Below, piece after piece: positions 55,858 through 64,000 of a DNA stretch of 64,000 bases. Source of the stretch: Deuterostichococcus epilithicus (taxonomy: Eukaryota; Chlorophyta; Trebouxiophyceae; Prasiolales; Stichococcaceae); contig JAVTLE010000007.1 of the NCBI GenBank assembly GCA_033439295.1, forward strand, positions 1,240,001 to 1,304,000, written 5' to 3'. The translations under genes and the position numbers were made by a program. The notes beneath the pieces were generated by a model. It did not search any database. It saw only the letters and a list, made by a program, of their open reading frames with translations, and was not told the origin of the DNA. Positions within the stretch are counted from its first letter, which is position 1; every line of letters begins with the position of its first letter.

Positions 55858-56755
55858 GCTGCTGCAGCCAGTAAATTGCCTGCTCGACTCTCTGCTCATG
55901 CTGCTTATGCACCCATGTGCCCGCTGGTTGGCATGTCGTTATGGCGAACTGATAGCCTGCTGATGAACCCAGGCTTGCAGCTTATCTGTCTGACTGTTCC
56001 GGCTGTGTCAAACACTGCCGAGGGTGACACAGGCCATTTGCATTGCCAAACCTCGCTTTTCGTGCGACAGCGAGGAGGTGCGATCTCGACCGCCGCTTAA
56101 GAAACTGATAGTCAGATTCGACGGCACAGCCCACTTATAGTACGTATATAATCACAAAAAAATCTCAGGATTACCACGGAGTGTCCGTTCATGGGAAAGC
56201 AATGACCACTTTGAGACGACAGCAGAACCGAACACCTAGGCATGCACTGCGGTTCGCATCTCCGTCCCACTTGAGTAGGGTAGAACGAAGGATGGAGCGA
56301 GCAGCACAGGAAAAAATGTGCTGTCAACCCGACAGTGCTTTACATCCACCCAGATCGATGTCCCGTTGCCCTGGCCATATATTTGCATTGCCTTTCGAAA
56401 ATCCATCGCTTATACAAGGCCGACGGCATGCCAGCAGTCGTGGCAGCGTGTCAGTCACGCACGTGGGTTGCCGCATCGTCAGTTGCCGAACAGGAGGATC
56501 TGCACATTGCACAACACGACATCTCTGGACAATAAGGGTTTGAGCAAACGATCACTAGAGAGTGCTGCCACTCTTGTCGCACTCATCACACGCAGCTCAA
56601 GCACTCGACATTATGCCGGCATGTGCTGCGCGGTGAGCCTGTCAACACCGATGCATCCGTCGCAGTGAGCAAGCTGCTGCTGACGAGGAATGGAACAGCG
56701 CGGCTCGCCACAAGGGAGGCATCCTAGGGCAACAGTAGAATAGGAAAAGGTTTCT
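55858..56755. other. intergenic between tandem paralogs
   Basis: About 900 bp holding the 5' flank of paralog 1 and the 3' flank of paralog 2. It contains a short AT-rich stretch near 56140-56165. No gene was seen. Confidence 0.35.
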
Positions 56756-58128
56756 TTAGGTGTGTATGAGCCGCGCCTTCCAGACGAGCAGCAGCAGCCC
56801 GACCACCAGAGCCAGCATCGCAGCGAGGCAGGCGATGAGCAGCGGGCCGGCGCAGCGGCGCACGACTTCCGCTGATGGGTGGCTCGCCACGCCGGACAGC
56901 ATGCTGCCCAGGCTCAGCATCCACTTCTCAGACGCCTGCGTAAGCCAGGTAGCACCCCAGATGGTGGAGCCGCAACTAGAGGACAATGATCGTATTCAGG
57001 TTGCATGCCCGGTTCACCGTGCGGACAGCGCTGGAGACGATGCAGGGTGGCGCCGAGAGGGTTTGCGCACATATTGTGCGGCCAGGGGCCGGCAGCACTC
57101 TGGTTGCATCGCGAGGCGAGGGGATCTTACCTCGATTGAGCCAGATGTGGCGCCTCGCGCGCCCATCTTCGCCGCATCGATGAACTTGTCTGTCGTGCTG
57201 ACGGTCAGATAGCCTTCGATCACCTGCGGACCAAATCAGAGATTGAAGACGCCGCATGAGGTCCACTGCATCACCAGTGAGGTTTTCTGCAGAGGAACAA
57301 CTTGCTGCTATTGACAACTATTGACAACACACAACAGAATAACGACTGGTCCCTGCCGTGATGTTGGCGTCGTCAATACACATTGCCAGAATGATTAGCA
57401 AGCCTTTGAAAGCACACACCGTTGCAGCCAGAGTGCGGACGAATGCGCGGCCCTCAGGCGACGTCAGCAACTGCACAGCCACCAATCGACCATTATTAAG
57501 TTCGCGACATCGACAGTCAGCCTAGCTATGCGCGTCCGTCCTCTGCGCATACAGCGTCAGCGTGCCAGAAGACACGAAATGCAACGACGAAGAAGTAAGC
57601 TGAGCAGGAGGTAGCAAGTGCTTCTGCACGCATGACAGTCATGGGTTGCGCATGTGCAGCAGGGACCGCGCACCTCGACAATTTCCTGAGTGCCGTGTTT
57701 TGCGCTGACAGTGGTCGCATCAGCGGCCTTGCCGATGATGCTGACGTTGCTGCCTGGAAAGCCGCGCTTCTCCTCAGCGATCTGCGAGGCATGTGCAACC
57801 AGTTCTTATCAGCTCCAGCGTGGCTCTCAAACCAGCGAGGCTCTCAATAAGGAAAATAGCACTGCCTAAAACCCTAAATAGCCTTGACAGGGACGGGGCG
57901 ACCGAAGCAACCGACAGAGGAATTATGGATCAAACTTGACCCGAACCGACTCGCCTTGTCCTCCACACGCTCCCGAATACGCGCGTGTTCCGGGAAAGAA
58001 ATCGGCTCCTCCTGCCCCAGGGCTGTTGCACTGCCCACGGCGTCGGTCCGCAGCATTGCAGGCTGCAGATGCGGCGTCATTCTTGCGTGAACTAAAGCGC
58101 GCAGTCCTGCGATGCAGAATATTTTCAT
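56756..58128 (-). CDS. tail-anchored membrane protein, tandem paralog 2
   Basis: Four exons on minus (58128-57955, 57781-57674, 57223-57131, 56935-56756) join in phase to 184 aa. The first intron starts with GC (AAG|GCGAGT). Segments matching paralog 1: EEPISFPEHARIRERVEDK, KAADATTVSAKHGTQEIVE, VIEGYLTVSTTDKFIDAAK, EKWMLSLGSMLSG, and a C-terminal helix LLIACLAAMLALVVGLLLLV ending KARLIHT. The N-terminus could start at a later Met (about 58080 or 58053). Function unknown; a beta-rich cytosolic domain on a C-terminal anchor is an inference. Confidence 0.55.
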
Positions 58129-58886
58129 GGTTGGGTGGGTCCATAATCAGAGTTTCCCAAGGCGCAAGGCGAAGCCGCCGAGCTGTGTAGCTGCGCGATC
58201 GCATTTCAGAATCGCAAATCAGGGTCGACAAGGTTGTGCTTTGTTTCCGACAGCTTCAAGCTGACTTCTAACTGCACAGCGGCCGCTTGGTGCCGAGATA
58301 GAATGAATCAGCCAGGCAAGAATCTCCTGCTTGCAAGCTTGCGCACAGGGAAGTTCCGAAAGTACGCGGTGGCGGTGATAAGGCATCGTACCAGATGTGA
58401 TTCGTGAGCAGCACGGCGCCGAGCTGCACCGCTGGTCAGAATCGCGGATGATAGGGAGTGTGTTATCTGAAACGTGTCAGGGCGAGCAGGTCGGCTTTTA
58501 CGCGGCCAAAACGGTTGGACGTGAAGGCTTGCTTTTCACATACGCTACTCTCCAAATTGAACGCGCCGCACCAACACCAAAATTTACGAAGCGATCGAAA
58601 AGTGTATTGAGAACGTGCAACTTGAACCTGAACGGCGAGCTCTTATTGCTGTTCAAGACGAGAGACGAGGGATGATCTCAAGATTTCACACCCCTGCCGA
58701 AGCTGCAGCCTACAGGCCTTTAGCTACAAGTCCTACCATCCTCTCTCTCTGCCTTAGCCAGGTTCTAGCGAGCTCCATACAACGCTGCACTGCAGCCCTG
58801 CACTTGACACCCGAACACGTCCGACGGCAAAATTGTTGCGCCGGCATGCGTTCGGCGCAGCGCGGGTGATAGTTCCAAGTTCAGCC
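58129..58886. other. intergenic, paralog 2 5' side / SAC3-like 3' side
   Basis: No coding exon or RNA gene was recognised. Confidence 0.35.
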
Positions 58887-61800
58887 TCACAAGGCACACA
58901 AGTCCCGGAGTCGAGCCGTGAGACCTCCGGCCGCATCAAGCTCCGCTGCCACTGCCGCCTCCAGCCCTGCATCCGAGACATCGCCTGCTGCTGCCGCCGC
59001 TGCAGGGCTGCTCGCTGCTGGCTCGCTGCCCGGACCTGTGGCGGTCAAAATGTCCTTCAACACCCATGCTTGTTGGCTGTGTTGCACAGCACACATCAGT
59101 AGCGCGCCGCCTGATGGAGCATCTGTAGCCCAAAGCTGGTGCATTGACACGTGTTCCTCGGACAGGCTCCACTTGCAGGCCAGAGGCAACATCTGGACAG
59201 TGTGATTGTTACATCTCCCAACATGGCCCGCCTGCGCATGGGGCGCGAGGCTCAGGAAGTACAGCGTGCCTGACACGGCATGCAGCAGGCGGCTGTGGAA
59301 GTCGCGGCCGCGGCTCGCCTCCGCCGTCAGCTGCCTTTCCAGTGCGTCCAGCGCCGCATTGCCAGGCGTGGACAGCCCCGCAGTGGGGCTCGCGCCCCTC
59401 ACCCCCGGGACCGCGGCTGCCGAGATGCCGGTCACAGGCTGCTGCGGCGACGCCGGCTGGCGCAGCGGCGACGGCGGCAGCTGCTGTGACGGCGTGAAGA
59501 ACGGCTGCGAGCCCGGCGTGGCCGCCGATCCCCCAGCGGCGGCCTGCCGCAGCGCGGACGGCGTGCCGTTCTGCTGCTGCTGCTGCTGCTGGGGAGGCGT
59601 GGCGTCTGCGCCCAACGGCGTGCGATAGGCATCGCCTGCAAGCCAGGCTTGCAGCAGCTGACCGTTGAGGGTGAGGACAGCTTCGATGGACCATCAAGCT
59701 GAAAGTGATGATGCAGGGCACGCAGAAGAGAAGGTGGCATCAAGCCCGTCGTTCAAGTTGGGCTTTCGACTCTTGCAGAACACACTGGTTCTGACGCAGG
59801 CGACCGGTGTGCGGCACTGCGCAGAAGCACATCCAGCAACTCGAAGCACACCCGCTACGCACCTGGAGTGCTGAACATCGGCGACACGGCCTCGAGCGGC
59901 GGCGACGCCGCAAACTTTCGCTTAATGCCGACTGGCGTAGACATCTGCTGCGCGCCCTGGTGGCCCGCCGCCCCCGCGCCGCCCGGCAGCTGCGGTTGCC
60001 ACGCCGCTGGCCCGTTACCTGCACAGCTGGATGTGGTGAGCTGCACAAACAAGATTCAGCACAGCAAGGGCGTATGGTCTTTGAAACAGCATCGTCGAGG
60101 CCCAGGCATGAGCCGAGGTGTGCCTGCGAGGTGCCGAGCCGCAGGCCAAGAAGGAGCAAGAGACACGCCAGCGGGTCAGCAGGCACCTATGAGCTGCAGA
60201 GAGAGGTCCGCCTCCACAGCCTGCCGAGGCGGCAGCACGACCGGCGGCTGCCTGGGTGCCGCGAGGCTGCCCAGGCGAACGCCGAATGCCGCCTCCAGCT
60301 GCTGCTGCCACGCGCCGCCCGCGGGAGGCCGCAGCCCCAGCACGAGCCGGCCGATGTACTCGTCCACTGCATTGTCTGCACACACAGTTGAGAAAAAAGT
60401 GCTCTCCTGGCCGGTCGCCAGTGTAATGCAATCAGGAGCTCAACAGAGCGTTGGCAGCTGAGGCTGGATGACAAAGCTGATGCTACTGTGCCACAGGTCG
60501 AGCTTGTAAGCAGCCCACTGTTGTCTACGAAATTCTGCAAGAGGGCTCAGCCAGCCAGCGCGGCTCTCACCTGCCGCTGCGCCGTCCAGCGCTGGTGGCA
60601 GCGCCGCCGCCTGCAGCGCCGCCGCAAATGCTGCCTCTGCCTCGGCGGCATGCCAGTCGCCAGGCGCCGCCATGGGTGGCGCCCGGCCGCTGTGCACGGT
60701 TTCCGATGCGGGCTGCCGGCCAGCCGTGCGGGGGCGCTTGCCGGTGGCGCCGCCGCCGGGCTCACGCNGGGGCATCGCAGCGGCGAGCTCCGGCGGCGGC
60801 CAGCCCCACTGCGCGGGTGCCGAGCGCCTGGCCGCGCTGCATGCCGGCCCATCACAGCTGAACGTCAGAGCGATGATGCGCTGGTCTAGTCTTGCGATAA
60901 GGCACACCCTGTCGCTGTTGCATCGTGTGGGTGTGAGCAGCCCTGCGCCCGCAGTGCAGGGGATGCAGGGCGTGTGACAATAGACACGGTGGGCATGGCG
61001 GTGGGCAGGACCTCAGCTGACAGTCGGCGGTGCGATACCAAACGGACCTGATGCGGCTGAGCGTTGAGCCAAGGGCGCCGTTGAAGGCAGCAAGCCAGTC
61101 GGGCAAGCCTGGTCCCCAGGCCCCCCGTAGCGGCGCCAGCGCAGCTTCCACCTCGGTGCGCGCCGCCGCCTCCAGGCTGCCCACCTTCCAATGGTTTGAA
61201 GGGGGGTCTTTAGAGGTTTGAAGGCGGGACAAGGTCAAAACGCACCGCTCGACTCCCGACCGGAGCAGTGATTGCACCCCCTGGCGTGCCAGCAGGTGCA
61301 CGGCCGAGGGACAGGTAGCACAACGGCACAGCAGGAGCGTCATGTGTGCGGCTGCTGAGTATGCTGCGCATAACGAAGGGCCTCACCCAGAGCGGCGGCT
61401 GGGGTGGGGCATGCGCCGCGAGCCACGCCAGGCCCTCCAGCAGCACGGCCTCCGAGGGGCCAGCGGCGCTGCTGCCGCCGCGGCTGCCGTCGCCGTGCGA
61501 GCTCAGCCTGGCGACCTTGACAGCCGAGATGCGCACAGTGCCCCCGCTGCCGCTGTCCTGGAGGCTCCTGGCCACTGCCTCACCGACCGCCTCATCAAGT
61601 GCCAGGCTGCTGGTGCCATTCTGAGCGCCGCCGCCGTTCTGCAGGCTCAGGCTCCCGCTACTGCCACCGCTGCTGCCGCTGGCTTCTGCGCCACACGTCA
61701 GCACCAGCAGCGGCACCGCGATGGCTGTGGCGGCAGCCGCGACGGCCGCACGCAGGGTAACCGCCAGGTCGCCGGCGCTGACGCTGCCGCTGTCCGCCAG

Positions 61801-63977
61801 GACGATAATGCCGGACGCGCCGGCCGCCGCGTGGTGCAGCAGCTGCCGCTGTGCGCCGCCGCCGCCGCTACAAGCGGCCGCGGCGGCGCCGCTGACGTCC
61901 CGCACGCACAACCGGAGCAGGCTGCTTGGCGCGCCGCGGAGCCGCACCGGCGCTGCACACGCCATAAGCACCTCGCCTGCAGCACCACGATGCCATGGAG
62001 GGCTTCAGCGGCACGCAATGGACAGTGCAGGATGGATCGTCATGCAGAAAATGAACAGTGGTTGACGCCAATGAGGGTGCACCCCCGCCCGCTCGGCCAC
62101 CACCGCCGCCGGCACTGGGCCGGACATGCAGTTCTGAGTGGACAGGCGAGTGCCTGCGACAGAAGAAAGGCTTGCATTGACACATTCTGGAACGCAGACC
62201 TATTCCGCTGCAGAAACAGCCTGGCACGCCCACCTGCTGCCGGCGAGTCCTGCTCTTCCGCGGCCTCACGGCCGGGCCCGGACAGCTTGGCGCGCAGCCA
62301 CTGCGCTGCAAAGCCAAGGCCGCTGCCGCAGGCCGCCGCCGGCTCGGCCGCCAGCAGCAGCTTGCACAGCAGCTCGCGCGCTCCCGGGCTCGCCGCCGCC
62401 AGGCCGGGCGCCAGCGCTGGCACGACGTCTGCTGGTCGCCACAGCGCCTTGGCGCCTGCGGGATGGCGAACCGCCGGCGCCGCCGGCGAGCGAGCCTACT
62501 GAGTAGCAAAACGGGACGGCCGAATGACTGGTGGCGCGAGTGACCTGCTCCCCTATGCTCGCATGCATCCGACAGGCTATTCACAGACATCCTGCTGCAT
62601 GTCTGCGAACAACGCGGATGAGAGGCCTGGCGCCGAGCGGGCTCAGCATGTGTGACTGAGGTGCCACCTGGCGGGGCCCGAGGCCGGGCGGCGGGCCGAT
62701 CCAGTGGCCGTCACTGACGGCCCGCTGCGGCCGCCGAGCCAGCGGCGCGCCCAGCCGTACGGCCGCCAGCCGCAGCGCCGCCCTATCGCCGGCCGCCCGC
62801 GCTGCCGCGTCCGCCCACAGGTGCGCCGCCAGCCGCAACCGAAGGCGCTGCTGCAGGCGCCGCACCTCCGCTGCCCGCGCCGCCGCCAGCGCCGCCTGCA
62901 TACGAGGGGCGCCATGTGTCGGATGTCTCCGGCCTGGAGCGATCACAGGCTTGCGACTGTGGTCCCTTCCATCGTCGCTGCATCGCTGCCGCACCAGCCA
63001 TCCGTGCCGTGCATCCGTGCCGCAACCGAACACGAACAGCGCCTCATCCTCCTGATGAGGTGCCCGTTTCGACTGCAGCCAAGGATATGCTGCCGTCCCA
63101 GTGGCGGGCTGTGCGAGTCGTGCCACGGTTTCGTGTCGCCCAAAAGTGCGATGCTGTGCAGCGCGCTGACCTGGCGGGTGCGCTCCCGCTCCTCTGCGGC
63201 ACGGCGCTCAGCCGCCGCCCTTGCCGCCGCTGCTTCCTGCTCTGCCTGCCGCCTGGCCTGCGCCGCGGCCTCCCGCCGCTGCCGCTCCTCCTCCCTGTCA
63301 GGTGTTCTCAGCAGCGGTATGTGAGCTGCAAATGGGGTGAGCACAGCACCTTGATGCGAGGGCAGCCACCGGCCACGATGCGGCCACACACAGCAACCGA
63401 CAAGCAGTCCGAGAGGTCTGCACACTGGCAAGCAGCGTTTGTTGGTCCCAATCATCCGTTAGAGATGTGCATGCACACCTCCAGTGCATACTTGACCCAC
63501 CTGCGCTGGGCCTCGGCCTCCTGCTGCCGCCTCCTCGCCGACGCTTCCAACTCGGCGCGCCGCCGTGCCTCTGCCTGCCGCGCCGCCGCGGCCGCCTGCT
63601 GCCTGGCGGCGACCTCGGCAGCCACGGCTGCTTCCGCCTGCTGCTGCTGGATGCGCTGCTGCTGCTGCTCCACCCGCTGCGCCGCAGCTGCCTGCTCCTG
63701 CCAACATCGCCAGTACAATGCGTTGGCTGCAAGCTGTGACTTCCTGCAGGTTTGGTGCTCTCGCGAACAGCTTCTGGCTGACCTCCAGGGCCGACTGGCA
63801 ATGCAGGTCGTCTTCAAACGTGGCCACTGTTCGTCCTCTGCTGTGCAAACGATCTTGGGAATGCGAACTGGAACAGACCTGCTGCAGCTGCCGCCGCCGC
63901 TTTTCGACCTCTGCCGCTTGTCGCTGCTGCGCATCCAGCGCCGCCGCCCTGGCAGTCTGCTGCTGCGCCGCCGCTGC
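58887..63977 (-). CDS. SAC3/GANP (MCM3AP)-like protein, C-terminal part (partial)
   Basis: Visible exons on minus: 63977-63879, 63697-63501, 63294-63171, 62895-62668, 62447-62234, 61976-61387, 61184-61048, 60857-60571, 60375-60187, 60018-59863, 59635-59270, 59035-58887; phases agree, about 911 aa. The 5' end lies beyond the window. Order: Gln/Ala-rich coiled coils (RVEQQQQRIQQQQAEAA, REEERQRREAAAQARRQAEQ), a helical block (RRLQQRLRLRLAAHLWADAA), a Rossmann-like block (GASGIIVLADSGSVSAGD, AIAVPLLVLTCGAEA), LLEGLAWLAAHAPPQPPLW, DNAVDEYIGRLVLGL, basic GIKRKFAASPP and an acidic coil end. This order resembles the region after the SAC3 domain in GANP, an mRNA-export factor, but the SAC3 domain itself is not in view. 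One intron uses GC (after 59270). Confidence 0.5.
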
Positions 63978-64000
63978 CTGCAGCGATTCAACCTAGGGTT

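Noticed and set aside
63740-63845. Exon FEDDLHCQSALEVSQKLF in the SAC3-like gene
   Set aside because: Open and partly exon-like, but no acceptor of fitting phase was found and the coiled coil joins directly without it.
1-64000. tRNA, rRNA or snRNA genes
   Set aside because: No cloverleaf, box A/B pair or conserved rRNA/snRNA core was recognised by eye on either strand; a tRNAscan or Infernal run would be decisive.

Overview
The window is nuclear DNA of a green alga, probably a trebouxiophyte chlorophyte. The genes are GC-rich and broken into many short exons with GTGCGY/GTGAGY donors. One gene encodes the plastid MEP-pathway enzyme DXR with a transit-peptide-like N-terminus. TGTAA signals of the kind green algae use for polyadenylation lie downstream of several genes. 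All gene models below were spliced by hand, using protein similarity, GT/GC-AG borders and exon phase. About 107 introns were placed. There are isolated N bases at 3013, 3016, 16033-16034, 41829 and 60768.

Layout from left to right. ALG5 (minus, partial) and DCP1 (plus) diverge. DXR, a 109-aa mitochondrial-type membrane protein and a tyrosine phosphatase lie in series on the minus strand. The phosphatase diverges from SYF1/XAB2 (plus), which is followed by a BAR-like protein (plus). A SWT1-type PIN-domain protein (minus) diverges from a long Cys-rich protein ending in a GATA finger (plus). Then come a secreted Asp-box sialidase-like protein and an EAF elongation factor (both minus). A complete 5.8-kb Ty3/Gypsy chromovirus sits between EAF and a divergent glutathione S-transferase. 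The right end holds two tandem paralogous tail-anchored membrane proteins of unknown family and the C-terminal part of a SAC3/GANP-like protein (all minus).

Many genes are housekeeping functions in RNA biology: mRNA decapping (DCP1), splicing (SYF1), nuclear RNA surveillance (SWT1), elongation (EAF) and possibly mRNA export (SAC3/GANP). I see no operon-like logic. Neighbours are mostly divergent or convergent pairs.

The most unusual signal is in the introns. In DXR, the phosphatase and SYF1, seven introns contain one to three diverged copies of the first 20-80 nt of the NEXT exon, often with its acceptor and part of the upstream intron. The echoes always lie upstream of the true exon. In SYF1 two echoes are open, are exactly 60 nt, keep phase, and differ from the real exon largely at synonymous positions. 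Other notable points are an unusually high share of GC-AG introns (8 of about 107), an in-frame TAA in the GST that coincides with a possible 15-nt intron, and a very young retroelement with identical LTRs and an extra coiled-coil ORF.
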